This document shows positions 49,118 through 58,077 of a stretch of DNA of 64,000 bases, piece by piece. Each line of letters opens with the position of its first letter. Positions within the stretch are counted from its first letter, which is position 1. This DNA comes from Pseudoxanthomonas japonensis. GTDB lineage: Bacteria > Pseudomonadota > Gammaproteobacteria > Xanthomonadales > Xanthomonadaceae. The stretch is from positions 1 to 64,000 of the forward strand of contig NZ_PDWW01000005.1 in NCBI RefSeq assembly GCF_010093445.1. The letters are read 5' to 3'. The position numbers and the translations under genes were made by a program. The notes beneath the pieces are model-generated. The model saw only the letters and a program-made list of their open reading frames with translations, searched no databases and was not told the origin of the DNA.

Positions 49118-50830
49118 TCAACCCTCCTCGGTGACCCGCAGCACTTCCTCGATGGTGGTCTCGCCGGACAGCGCCTTGACGATGCCGTCCTCGTACATGG
49201 TGCGCATGCCGTTCTCGCGCGCCAACTGTTCGATCTCGCCCATGCCGGCATGGCGCATGATCGCGCGGCGGATGCCGTCGTTCATCACCAGGAACTCGAC
49301 GATGGTGGTGCGGCCGAGATAGCCGGTCGGCGCGATGGCCGACCCGCGCGGGCGGTACAGGAAGATCTCGCCCTGCGGCTGGAAGCGACGCAGGCCGAAC
49401 TTCTCGATCTCTTCGGGCGATGCGGCGTACTTCTCCGCATGCGTCGGCTCCAGCCGGCGCACCAGGCGCTGGGCGAGGATGCCATTGATGGTGGAGGTCA
49501 TCAGGTAGTCCTCCACCCCCATATCGAGCATGCGCGTGATGCCGCCGGCCGCGTTGTTGGTGTGCAGCGTGCTGAGCACCAGGTGGCCGGTCAGCGCGGA
49601 CTGGATGGCGATGCGCGCGGTCTCGAGGTCGCGCATTTCGCCGATCATGATGATGTCCGGATCCTGGCGGACGATGCTGCGCAGTGCATGCGCAAAGTCG
49701 AGCCCGATCTGCGGCTTGGCCTGGATCTGGTTGATGCCTTCGATCTGGTACTCGACCGGGTCCTCCACAGTGATGATCTTGACGTCCGGCGTGTTGAGCT
49801 TGCTCAGCGCGGTGTACAGCGTGGTCGTCTTGCCCGAGCCTGTCGGACCGGTGACCAGCAGGATGCCGTGCGGCTGCTCCAGCACCTTCTGGAACTGCGG
49901 CAGGAAGGCGTCGGTGAAGCCGAGCTTCTTGAAATCGAACACCACCGTCTCGCGGTCGAGCAGGCGCATCACTACGCTCTCGCCGTGCGCGGTGGGCACG
50001 GTGCTGACGCGCAGGTCCAGCTCCTTGCCCTGCACGCGCAGCATGATGCGGCCGTCCTGCGGCAGGCGGCGCTCGGCGATGTTGAGCTTGGCCATGATCT
50101 TGACGCGGCTGATCACGGCCGCGGTGAGGTTGGCGGGCGGACTTTCGCCCTCCTCCAGCACGCCGTCGATGCGGTAGCGCACCTTCAGCCGGTTCTCGAA
50201 CGGCTCGATGTGGATGTCGGAGGCGCGCAGTTCCACCGCACGCTGGATGACCAGATTGACCAGGCGGATGACCGGCGCCTCGGAGGCGAGGTCGCGCAGG
50301 TGCTCGACATCGTCCAGGTCGGCAGTGGTTTCGCCATCCGCATTCTCGACGATGGCGCCCATCGCGCTGCGGCCCTGGCCGTAGTAGCGCTCGATGAGGT
50401 CGCTGATTTCCGAACGCAACGCGACCTGCGGCCGGATGGCGCGGCCGGTGGCCAGCCGCACGGCATCGAGTGCGTAGCGGTCCTGCGGATCCGCCATCAG
50501 CAGGTCGATGTGGGTCTCGTCCTCGCCCACCGGGCAGACATGGAACTGCTTGAGGAACCGCTGCGACAGCAGCACCGATTCCGGCGGCGCGTCCGGCGCG
50601 TCCTTGGCGTTGACCAGCGGCAGCCCGAGCACGTCGGCCACGGTCTCGGCGTGGTCGCGCTCGGACACCAGGCCCAGGCGCGACAGCAGCGCCAGCAGGC
50701 CACCGCCCGCCTCTTCCTGCAGCCGGCGCGCCCGCGCGAGGTCGGCCTCCTTCAGCCGTCCACGCGCCAGCAGCGCCGCGACGATGCGCTCGTCGTCGGA
50801 AAGCGTGGGGTCGGATACGGCTGCGTTCAC
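49118..50830 (-). CDS. gspE: Type II secretion ATPase GspE (XpsE)
   Basis: This 570-residue hexameric ATPase powers pseudopilus assembly. It has an N-terminal GspE_N/MshEN-like domain (about 1-150), then ASDIHIEPFENRLKVRYRIDG. Walker A is GPTGSGKTT (328-336), and Asp-box VEDPVEY, Walker B-like RQDPDIIMIGEMRD and His-box TGHLVLSTLHTN follow. The tetracysteine (CxxC) zinc module of many GspE proteins is absent between the His-box and the C-terminus. The GTG at 50830 is chosen because AAGGAGG lies immediately upstream. It is separated from the rest of the operon by the protease and adhesin genes. Confidence 0.95.
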   Translation of the reverse strand: MNAAVSDPTLSDDERIVAALLARGRLKEADLARARRLQEEAGGGLLALLSRLGLVSERDHAETVADVLGLPLVNAKDAPDAPPESVLLSQRFLKQFHVCPVGEDETHIDLLMADPQDRYALDAVRLATGRAIRPQVALRSEISDLIERYYGQGRSAMGAIVENADGETTADLDDVEHLRDLASEAPVIRLVNLVIQRAVELRASDIHIEPFENRLKVRYRIDGVLEEGESPPANLTAAVISRVKIMAKLNIAERRLPQDGRIMLRVQGKELDLRVSTVPTAHGESVVMRLLDRETVVFDFKKLGFTDAFLPQFQKVLEQPHGILLVTGPTGSGKTTTLYTALSKLNTPDVKIITVEDPVEYQIEGINQIQAKPQIGLDFAHALRSIVRQDPDIIMIGEMRDLETARIAIQSALTGHLVLSTLHTNNAAGGITRMLDMGVEDYLMTSTINGILAQRLVRRLEPTHAEKYAASPEEIEKFGLRRFQPQGEIFLYRPRGSAIAPTGYLGRTTIVEFLVMNDGIRRAIMRHAGMGEIEQLARENGMRTMYEDGIVKALSGETTIEEVLRVTEEG

Positions 50831-51215
50831 GGAGGCCTCCTTGAAGGCCCGGACTTTATCAGGTCCGGACGGGAGGGATTGTCGCGACGCGCGAAACGTG
50901 GCGCGAGGGAGCTTTTCGAGGCAGCTCCCTGCTCCCTGGAGAGGATTACCGTAAAGTCTGTCGCTTGTGAGGATGTCGTAACGCCGCGGCGTCACCTCCA
51001 CGATGCCCGGCGTACGAATGAGCGCTGCATGTGCAATCGCGAAATTTCAAAAAATGTTAATGGCTTGCACCTGGTGCGTCTGATACAAACTCCAGCAGTC
51101 TTATGGACATCGCATGTAGCAAGCGCTCCAGCGGGGAGTAGTTCTTCGTCTGGATGTCAGTTGCCGGGCATCCCAAGAACCGCCCTGACAGCATGGAAAG
51201 CGGAAATTGAAGCGA
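50831..51215. other. Intergenic region upstream of gspE and the lipoprotein gene
   Basis: The first part is the leftward gspE leader. From about 51030 to 51100 the sequence becomes markedly AT-richer (aaatttcaaaaaatgttaatgg), unlike the surrounding chromosome. A rightward promoter for the lipoprotein gene must lie here, but no pair of -35 and -10 boxes with proper spacing stands out. No gene is called. Confidence 0.45.
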
Positions 51216-51812
51216 ATGAACGCACGCCACATTTCACTAGTCTTCACCGCGCCCCTGCTTTTTCTGCTTGCAGCCTGCTGGGGCGGCTCCAATTTCGAGC
51301 CGCCGCTTGCCAAGACCAATCCCAGTCCGACGCAGCGCTACGAGATCACGGTAGAGCTGGTTGATCCACCGGCCGACGTCAAGAACATCTCTGGCGCTGC
51401 TTATTTCAGTATTCCTGACGTCATCTGCATGCCTACGCCGGACCGTATCGCCGGATACACCCCTGGCTCCCGCTACGAGAAGAAGTTCCCTCTCGTTCCG
51501 ACCGGAAACAACACCTACCGCGGTCACATCTTTCTCGATTGGCCCATCGACGAGGACTATTACGGGCTTGGGGTATGCAAGTGGGAGCTTGCTTACGTCG
51601 ACGCAACCGTTGCAAGAAGCAATGAATTCCTACAGATCACAAGGCTCAGTTCGGCCGAGCTCCTTTCCCTATCGGACGCTACTGCCTACTGCAGAGAAGA
51701 AATGCGTGACAAGTTCGATAAGACTTGCTTCACGCCAAGTGACCCTGCGCGCGCTGAAGAACTCGGCCTCATCTCTTATCTTGTGAAAGTAAAGCCATCA
51801 AGGACGAACTAA
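51216..51812 (+). CDS. Putative lipoprotein, candidate immunity protein
   Basis: This 198-residue protein has a lipoprotein signal (lipobox LAAC, Cys at about 21), so the mature part is anchored in a membrane facing the periplasm. Three or four further cysteines (DVICMP, GVCKWE, AYCREE, KTCFTP) suggest disulfides. No domain is recognised. Codon use is less GC-biased than in neighbouring housekeeping genes. It ends one base before the lipase-like gene. Lipoprotein genes placed directly before a hydrolase gene are typical immunity partners of antibacterial lipase effectors, so that role is suggested by inference. A TTG at 51207 is an alternative start. Confidence 0.65.
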   Translation: MNARHISLVFTAPLLFLLAACWGGSNFEPPLAKTNPSPTQRYEITVELVDPPADVKNISGAAYFSIPDVICMPTPDRIAGYTPGSRYEKKFPLVPTGNNTYRGHIFLDWPIDEDYYGLGVCKWELAYVDATVARSNEFLQITRLSSAELLSLSDATAYCREEMRDKFDKTCFTPSDPARAEELGLISYLVKVKPSRTN

Positions 51813-51813
51813 C

Positions 51814-53205
51814 ATGCCGACGTTTACTGAATCGCACGCAAGATTATCCGGAAAATCCTACGATCCCTATGATGACAAGATCGATACCAGTGCCTTTTTC
51901 TTAATGAAGGAAGTCAAAAGCTCATCGGGCTACCGCGGAACCATCCACAGGAATCTGGATACCGGAGACTACCTTGTATCCCACACCGGCACTGAGTTCG
52001 ATACCGACAAGCTGCGTGATGGCCTGCTCACCGATGCCCAGATGGCGCTGCTGAAGGTGAACCAGCAACTGGACGACGCCCGAGACCTGGTGGAGCTCGC
52101 CATCGAAATGGCCAAACGGGATGGCACCCGCGTCACTGTCACCGGACACTCCTTGGGAGGATTTCATACCCAAGTCACGTGCCACGAGTACGGACTAAAG
52201 GGCGAGACATTCAACGCTTATGGTGCAGCCGGACTCTATGACGTGCCCGAGGGCGGAAGCCAAGTCATCAACCATGTCCGCGCCAGCGACATGGTAGGCG
52301 CGGCGAACCGGCACTTCGGCGAAGTACGCGTCTACGCCACGCAGCAGGATGTCGATGTACTGCTCAATCAGGGTCCGGTACCCAGTCAGCAGAACCGATG
52401 GGAACTCATCAACGATCTGCGCACACTCGGTCCGGACGCCACCCACGGCGCAGTGCAGTTCCATGGCGACCACCGCACCGCCGAGCAACTGGCGGTCTAC
52501 GGCCCGAACTCACTTATCAATCACGAAAGCCAAGCTCTCTACAAGCAACACAGGCCCGAGTTCGACGCCTACCGGGAGAGCATCCGCTCGGCTGCGGAGG
52601 ATGCAGCGCTGGCTACGAAGCTCACCGGCGCGGGCATCGCCTACACGTCCGCGATCGGCTCCCAGTATGTGATGCACAAGGTCCGGCACGGCCTGATGAG
52701 CAACGAAGTTCACGACGAACTGAGGGAGCTTCGACGGGCGGGGCAACGCGCGACGGACGAGAGAAATCGCGACTTCGTGCCGCCCGATCGACCGCTGATC
52801 TATCGGGACAGTGCCGGCAGCCCCTTGGAACAGATCGACGGGCGGATGCAGGAGCTTCTCCGCGCTCCCACGCTGGAAGACAGCCAGTGCAAGCCGGAGC
52901 GCGGCAGTGGCTGGCCCTCGAGGCCCGCCGGCGATTCCGCACCGTCGCCGGTCTCGCTACGCGATGACCCCCTCTCCTACATCGACCGCATGGTGGCCGC
53001 CTATGACGCCAGCGACCAGGTCGACTTCCGTCTGATGACTCAGGCTGCAGCCAACGATTCTTATGCGAGGCGGGTGAGTGCGACTGCGGCGACCCAGGTG
53101 GATGCCGAAGAACGACAGCAGGCGCTGCTAGCGCAGGTCGCAGAACAACAAAGTGCGGAGCAGACGCAGGTCGCGGTGTCGGCCGGCATCGCACGCTCGA
53201 TCTGA
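51814..53205 (+). CDS. Lipase-like alpha/beta-hydrolase, candidate effector
   Basis: This 463-residue protein has no signal peptide. The first 220 or so residues form a class-3-lipase-like hydrolase with nucleophile elbow GHSLGG (Ser113), possible acid D159 (RASDMVGAANRH) and possible His217 or His220 (FHGDHRTAE); VSHTGTEFDTDKLRDG fits the DUF2974/Mbeg1-like group. The middle (about 245-290) is helical. The C-terminal 80 residues are Ala/Gln/Glu-rich (TQAAANDSYARRV, ERQQALLAQVAEQQSAEQTQ), resembling the glutamine-rich ends of xanthomonad secreted effectors. I do not see a clear XVIPCD module. A toxin delivered by a type IV or VI system is possible but unproven. Confidence 0.7.
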   Translation: MPTFTESHARLSGKSYDPYDDKIDTSAFFLMKEVKSSSGYRGTIHRNLDTGDYLVSHTGTEFDTDKLRDGLLTDAQMALLKVNQQLDDARDLVELAIEMAKRDGTRVTVTGHSLGGFHTQVTCHEYGLKGETFNAYGAAGLYDVPEGGSQVINHVRASDMVGAANRHFGEVRVYATQQDVDVLLNQGPVPSQQNRWELINDLRTLGPDATHGAVQFHGDHRTAEQLAVYGPNSLINHESQALYKQHRPEFDAYRESIRSAAEDAALATKLTGAGIAYTSAIGSQYVMHKVRHGLMSNEVHDELRELRRAGQRATDERNRDFVPPDRPLIYRDSAGSPLEQIDGRMQELLRAPTLEDSQCKPERGSGWPSRPAGDSAPSPVSLRDDPLSYIDRMVAAYDASDQVDFRLMTQAAANDSYARRVSATAATQVDAEERQQALLAQVAEQQSAEQTQVAVSAGIARSI

Positions 53206-53230
53206 CGCTAACGTTGCCAAGGAAAGCACG

Positions 53231-53803
53231 ATGGACACCAACCGCATCACCGACCTCGTCGCCAGTGCGTCAGCCCTCATGGAGCGGTTCGAGCGCCGTA
53301 CGCAACAGATCGAGGGCAGCCTGCAATCAGCGCGCCAGCAGCTCCAGGAGCTCTCGCAACACCTGCCTGAAACGCTCCGTCGGGCCGCCGATACGGAAAT
53401 GCAGCAGCTGCGGGGCAGTGTCGTGAGCGCCGTCGACGCAGGCATCGGACAATCCGTCTCGACCTACCAGGCGCGCCTGGAAACGTCCGGAAAGGATGTA
53501 CAGCACGCCTCGCAGGCACTGATGGCGCAGATCCACGCAGCGCGCACTCTCTACCGGCATCTAATGTGGAAGGTCGTCGGCGTCTGTCTCGCCAGCCTCG
53601 CCCTGATCGTTCTGGGCGGCGGCTGGCTTTCCCGCCACTATTACGACGAGATCCGCCGCTACCAACTATCGGCGCAGCTGCTGAAAGCCTACGACGCTGC
53701 CGACGTGACCCTGTGCGATGGCCGGCTGTGCGCCAACATCGACCCGAAAGGCGACGCGTTTGGCGAGGATGACCGGTATCGCCCGGTCCGGGATCGCCAG
53801 TGA
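53231..53803 (+). CDS. Coiled-coil membrane protein of unknown function
   Basis: This 190-residue protein has an N-terminal coiled coil (about 5-105, rich in Gln, Leu, Glu and Arg) and one transmembrane helix (about 114-135, VVGVCLASLALIVLGGGWL). A short tail contains two cysteines (TLCDGRLCANID). The layout resembles relaxation or mobilisation accessory membrane proteins, but no family can be assigned. It follows the lipase-like gene by 25 bases on the same strand and is probably its operon partner. Confidence 0.65.
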   Translation: MDTNRITDLVASASALMERFERRTQQIEGSLQSARQQLQELSQHLPETLRRAADTEMQQLRGSVVSAVDAGIGQSVSTYQARLETSGKDVQHASQALMAQIHAARTLYRHLMWKVVGVCLASLALIVLGGGWLSRHYYDEIRRYQLSAQLLKAYDAADVTLCDGRLCANIDPKGDAFGEDDRYRPVRDRQ

Positions 53804-53833
53804 GCGCCCGGACCGGCAACCCTCAACGCCTGC

Positions 53834-56800
53834 TCACCCGACCCACACCCGCGCATTGCGGAACATCCGCAGCCACGGCGAATCGTCCGGCCAGCCGGCC
53901 GGGTGCCAGCTGTGGTTGGCGCTGCGCGGGGTACGCTCCGGATGCGGCATCAGGATCGTCGCGCGGCCATCGTCGCTGGTCAGGCCGGTGATGCCGTCGG
54001 GCGAACCGTTCGGATTCAGCGGATACGTCGTCGCGACGGCACCGTCGCCATCCACGTAGCGCAACGCCACGCGCGCAGCCGCCTGGTCGACCGCACCGGC
54101 GAACGACGCTCGGCCTTCGCCATGCGCCACCGCGACCGGGATGCGCGAGCCGGCCATGCCGCGGAAGAACACCGACGGCGATTCCTGAACTTCCAGCAGC
54201 GCCACGCGCGCCTCGAACTGCTCGCTCTGGTTGCGCAGGAACTGCGGCCAGTGCTGCGCACCGGGAATGATGTCCTTCAGCTGGCTCATCATCTGGCAGC
54301 CGTTGCAGACGCCCAGCGAGAACGTGTCGGTCCGCGCGAAGAACGCCGCGAACGCGTCGCGCAGGGCGGAACGCTCGAGGATCGAGGTCGCCCAGCCGCG
54401 GCCCGCACCCAGTACGTCGCCGTAGCTGAAGCCGCCGCACGCGGCCAAGCCGCTGAAGCCGTCCAGCGCGACGCGGCCACTGATCAGGTCGCTCATGTGC
54501 ACGTCGAACGCGTCGAAGCCGGCGCGGGTGAACGCGGACGCCATCTCGATCTGTCCGTTGACGCCCTGCTCGCGCAGGATCGCGACCTTCGGCCGCTTGC
54601 CGGTGGCGATGAACGGGGCGGCGATGTCGTCGCCGGCGTCGAAGGAGAGCTTCGGCTTCAGCCCGGTGCGGCCGAACTGGCGCGCGGTATCGCGCTCCTC
54701 GTCGGCGGCGTCCGGGTTGTCGCGCAGCTTCTGCATCGCGTGCGTGACGGACCACCAGGCATCGAACAGTTCTTCCCAGCGCCATTCCGCCAGCACGTCG
54801 CCGTCCTGCTGCACACGTATCGTGGACGCCGTGGTCGGGCGTGCGATGCGCTGTGCGCACTCGGTCAGCGCATGACGCTCGACCAGGTCGGCGAACGCCG
54901 CACGGTCCTCGTCGGCCACCTGCACCACCGCACCGAGTTCCTCGGCGAACAGCGTGCGGAAGGCGTCATCGCCCCAGCCGTCGAGGTTGATGTCCAGGCC
55001 GCGATGCGAGGCGAACGCCATTTCGCACAGCGCCGCGAAGGCGCCACCGTCGCTGCGGTCGTGGTAGGCCAGCAACAGGCCGGCCTCGCGCGCATCGGCG
55101 ATCAGGTGGAAGAAATCGCGCAGGCGCTGCGGATCGTCGAGGTCCGGCACGCTTTCGTCGCGATCGTCGCCGGCGAACGCCGGCCACGCACCGTCGCCGC
55201 CGGACTGTGGATACACCTGCGCCAGCACCGAACCGCCGAGGCGCTTCTTGCCGGCACCCAGACCGATCAGCCACAGTTCGCTGTCGTCCTCGCGCGACAG
55301 CAACGGCGTCAGCTGCTGGCGCACGTCGGTGACCGGCGCGAACGCACTGATGATGAGGGAGACGGGGGAGACGGACTTGTGCGTTTCGCCGGGAATGGGG
55401 AGTGGGGAATGGGGAATGGAGAAAGCGACATCTCCGGTGGCCGACGCTTCCTGCTCCTGCCCACTCCCGATTCCCGATTCCCGATTCCCGACCTGCCACT
55501 GCGCCTGCATCGACAGCGAGTCCTTGCCGACCGGGATGCTGATATCCAGGTCCGGACACAGTTCCATGCCGACGGCCTTCACCGCATCGAACAGCAGCGC
55601 GTCTTCGCCCGGGTGGCCGGCAGCGGCCATCCAGTTGGCGGACAGCTTGACCCGGTGCAGCGATTCGACCGGCGCGGCGCACAGGTTGGTGATCGCTTCG
55701 CCGACCGCCATGCGGGCGGCGGCGGCGGCGTCCAGCAATGCCAGAGGCGTGCGTTCGCCGATCGCCATCGCTTCGCCGACGAAGCCTTCGTAACCACTCA
55801 GCGTGATGGCGCAGTCGGCGACCGGCATCTGCCACGGGCCGACCAGCTGGTCGCGCGCGGTCAGGCCGCCGACGCTGCGGTCGCCGATGGTGATGAGGAA
55901 CTGCTTTGATGCGACGGTCGGATGTGCGAGCACGCGAAGGCCGGCTTCGTGCAGGTCCAGGCCTTCCGTCTGCAGCGCGGGCCACCTGGGTGCCGGCGGG
56001 TGCGCGGTGTCGCGATGCATCTTCGGGGCCTTGCCGAACAGCACGTCCATCGGCAGGTCGATGGGATACGCCCCTCTCCCCTCGGCGACCGAAGGAAGTC
56101 CCTGTGGGAGAGAGGGGTTGGGGTGAGGGTTCGGCGGAGTAGAGCTGCCGGAGGGAATCGCGGACGCGGCAACATCCGCGATGCGCTGTTCTCCGGACTT
56201 CGTCGCACCCTCATCCGCCCTCCGGGCACCTTCTCCCGATGGGAGAAGGGAAGGATCATTCAACGCGCCATACCCGACCACCAACCGCTCTTCCTTCGTC
56301 GCCACGCCCACGGCCGCGAAAGGACACCGCTCGCGCTCGCAGATTGCCGCGAACTCGGCCAATCGCGCCTGCGGCACGCCGAGCACGTAGCGCTCCTGCG
56401 ATTCGTTGCACCACAGCTGCATCGGCGACAGCGAAGGATCGTCGCTGGGCACCTTGGCCAGGTCGATCACGCCGCCCACGCCGGAGTCGTGCAGCAGCTC
56501 GGGAATCGCGTTGGACAGGCCGCCCGCGCCGACGTCATGGAACCACAGGATCGGGTTGTCCGTGCCCATCGCCACGCAGCGGTCGATGACCTCCTGGCAG
56601 CGGCGCTCCATTTCCGGGTTGTCGCGCTGCACGCTGGCGAAATCGAGTTCCTCCGCGCTTTCGCCGGACGCCACCGAGCTGGCGGCACCACCGCCCAGGC
56701 CGATCAGCATCGCCGGTCCGCCGAGCACGATCACCGCGTCGCCGTCGGACAGCGTCCGCTTCTCCACCTGGATGCGGTCGATGGCGCCCAGACCACCGGC

Positions 56801-57997
56801 CAGCATGATCGGCTTGTCGTAGGCGCGCGTCAGGCCCGCGCCTTCCGGCAGTTCAAAGCTGCGGAAATAGCCGAGCAGGTTGGGTCGGCCGAACTCGTTG
56901 TTGAACGCGGCGCCGCCGAGCGGGCCGTCGAGCATGATCTCCAGCGCCGGCGCCATGCGCGGGTTCAGCGCGCGCGGCGCCTCCCACGGCTGCGGCAGCG
57001 TGGGAATGCGCAGGTGCGAGACCGAGAACCCGGTCAGGCCGGCCTTCGGCTTGCCGCCGCGGCCGGTCGCGCCTTCGTCGCGGATCTCGCCGCCGGCACC
57101 GGTGCTGGCACCGGGGAATGGCGCGATTGCGGTCGGGTGGTTGTGCGTTTCGACCTTGATGCAGAACGCCGAATCCAGCGTCGCCTCGAGGCGGTACTGG
57201 CCGCTGCCGTCGGGACGGAAGCGCGCCGCAGGATAGCCTTCCACCACCGCGGCGTTGTCGCTGTACGCGCTGAGCGTGTGCTCCGGCGTCTGCGCGTGGG
57301 TGTGCTTGATCATCCGGAACAGGGAGCGGTCCTGGTCCTTGCCGTCGATGGTCCAGCTGGCGTTGAAGATCTTGTGGCGGCAGTGCTCGGAATTCGCCTG
57401 CGCGAACATCATCAGCTCGACATCCGACGGATCGCGGCCGAGTTCGGTATAGCGCTCGCGCAGGTAGTCGATCTCGTCGTCGGCAAGGGCCAGGCCGAGG
57501 CGGGTGTTGGCGGCTTCCAGCTGCGCCAGCGGAATGCGCTCGAGTTCGCCACGCGTGGGCGCGGTGAACAGCGCCGACGCCTGTTCGCGCGTGGCGAGCA
57601 GCGACTGCGTCATCGGGTCGTGCAGCGCCTTCGCCAGCGCCGGCTGGTCGTCATTCCAGCCCTCCAGATCGATGCGCAGGCCGCGCTCGACGCGCTTCAC
57701 CGGCTGGCCGGCGCCGCGCAGCAGTTCGGTGGCCTTGCTCGCCCAGGGCGACAGCGTGCCCAGTCGCGGGGTGACGAAGCGCGACACCGCGCCGTCGGCC
57801 AGCGTCTCGTCCTGGTCGCCGGCATGCAGGATGCGGCGCAGCGTGGCCAGGTCCGGCGTGGCGCCGGCCTCGGGTTCGATGAAGTAGACGTGCCAGGCGC
57901 CGCGGATGCGGACGCCCGAAGCAATCGACTGGAGCCTGGATTCGAGCCGCGCGCGGCGGAAGTGCGACAAGGCCGGTTGGCCTTCGAGGACGATCAT
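53834..57997 (-). CDS. purL: Phosphoribosylformylglycinamidine synthase with two repeat-derived insertions
   Basis: Catalyses the ATP- and glutamine-dependent fourth step of purine synthesis. The single-chain form is 1387 residues, about 90 longer than E. coli PurL. Visible: FGAM-synthase blocks ([50 protein letters not shown]) and the C-terminal glutaminase GVCNGCQMM (nucleophile Cys at about 1232) with RPHPER-like MPHPERTP near the end. Two stretches do not look like PurL: about 579-640 ([14 protein letters not shown] and similar) and about 832-873 ([22 protein letters not shown]). Both coincide with dispersed repeats at 56071-56250 and 55391-55490 and keep the frame. A TACAAT (58039-58044, leftward) is a likely -10. 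Confidence 0.95.
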   Translation of the reverse strand: MIVLEGQPALSHFRRARLESRLQSIASGVRIRGAWHVYFIEPEAGATPDLATLRRILHAGDQDETLADGAVSRFVTPRLGTLSPWASKATELLRGAGQPVKRVERGLRIDLEGWNDDQPALAKALHDPMTQSLLATREQASALFTAPTRGELERIPLAQLEAANTRLGLALADDEIDYLRERYTELGRDPSDVELMMFAQANSEHCRHKIFNASWTIDGKDQDRSLFRMIKHTHAQTPEHTLSAYSDNAAVVEGYPAARFRPDGSGQYRLEATLDSAFCIKVETHNHPTAIAPFPGASTGAGGEIRDEGATGRGGKPKAGLTGFSVSHLRIPTLPQPWEAPRALNPRMAPALEIMLDGPLGGAAFNNEFGRPNLLGYFRSFELPEGAGLTRAYDKPIMLAGGLGAIDRIQVEKRTLSDGDAVIVLGGPAMLIGLGGGAASSVASGESAEELDFASVQRDNPEMERRCQEVIDRCVAMGTDNPILWFHDVGAGGLSNAIPELLHDSGVGGVIDLAKVPSDDPSLSPMQLWCNESQERYVLGVPQARLAEFAAICERERCPFAAVGVATKEERLVVGYGALNDPSLLPSGEGARRADEGATKSGEQRIADVAASAIPSGSSTPPNPHPNPSLPQGLPSVAEGRGAYPIDLPMDVLFGKAPKMHRDTAHPPAPRWPALQTEGLDLHEAGLRVLAHPTVASKQFLITIGDRSVGGLTARDQLVGPWQMPVADCAITLSGYEGFVGEAMAIGERTPLALLDAAAAARMAVGEAITNLCAAPVESLHRVKLSANWMAAAGHPGEDALLFDAVKAVGMELCPDLDISIPVGKDSLSMQAQWQVGNRESGIGSGQEQEASATGDVAFSIPHSPLPIPGETHKSVSPVSLIISAFAPVTDVRQQLTPLLSREDDSELWLIGLGAGKKRLGGSVLAQVYPQSGGDGAWPAFAGDDRDESVPDLDDPQRLRDFFHLIADAREAGLLLAYHDRSDGGAFAALCEMAFASHRGLDINLDGWGDDAFRTLFAEELGAVVQVADEDRAAFADLVERHALTECAQRIARPTTASTIRVQQDGDVLAEWRWEELFDAWWSVTHAMQKLRDNPDAADEERDTARQFGRTGLKPKLSFDAGDDIAAPFIATGKRPKVAILREQGVNGQIEMASAFTRAGFDAFDVHMSDLISGRVALDGFSGLAACGGFSYGDVLGAGRGWATSILERSALRDAFAAFFARTDTFSLGVCNGCQMMSQLKDIIPGAQHWPQFLRNQSEQFEARVALLEVQESPSVFFRGMAGSRIPVAVAHGEGRASFAGAVDQAAARVALRYVDGDGAVATTYPLNPNGSPDGITGLTSDDGRATILMPHPERTPRSANHSWHPAGWPDDSPWLRMFRNARVWVG
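55391..55490. repeat. Inverted GGGAATGG/CCCGATT repeat element inside purL
   Basis: The left array (55391-55419, units of gggaatgg and variants) and the right array (55464-55490, units of cgattcc) flank about 45 bases. The pair matches the element at 25827-25947. Read in the purL frame it encodes a 40-residue spacer without stop codons. Confidence 0.75.
56071..56250. repeat. Compound hairpin repeat insertion inside purL
   Basis: There are two hairpin-type repeats. The first, at 56071-56130, has arms CCCCTCTCCC and GGGAGAGAGGGG and is followed by ttggggtgaggg. The second, at 56207-56250, begins ccctcatccgccctccgggcacc and continues with ttctcccgatgggagaa. Both types are widely dispersed intergenic repeats in proteobacteria. 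Here they are in frame within purL and encode about 60 residues. Confidence 0.75.
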
Positions 57998-58077
57998 GTC
58001 CGGAACCGTGGGGGCGTGCCGTCAGGACGGGGCCCGCTATTGTAGCGAAGCCGGCGCGGGGCCGGCTTCGTTTCGGA

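Noticed and set aside
52940-53205. XVIPCD secretion module at the end of the lipase-like protein
   Set aside because: The tail is Gln/Ala-rich, but the characteristic conserved motifs of XVIPCD are not recognisable by eye.
53834-57997. purL as a frameshifted or interrupted gene because of the inserted repeats
   Set aside because: The frame is continuous through both insertions and all catalytic blocks on both sides are intact.
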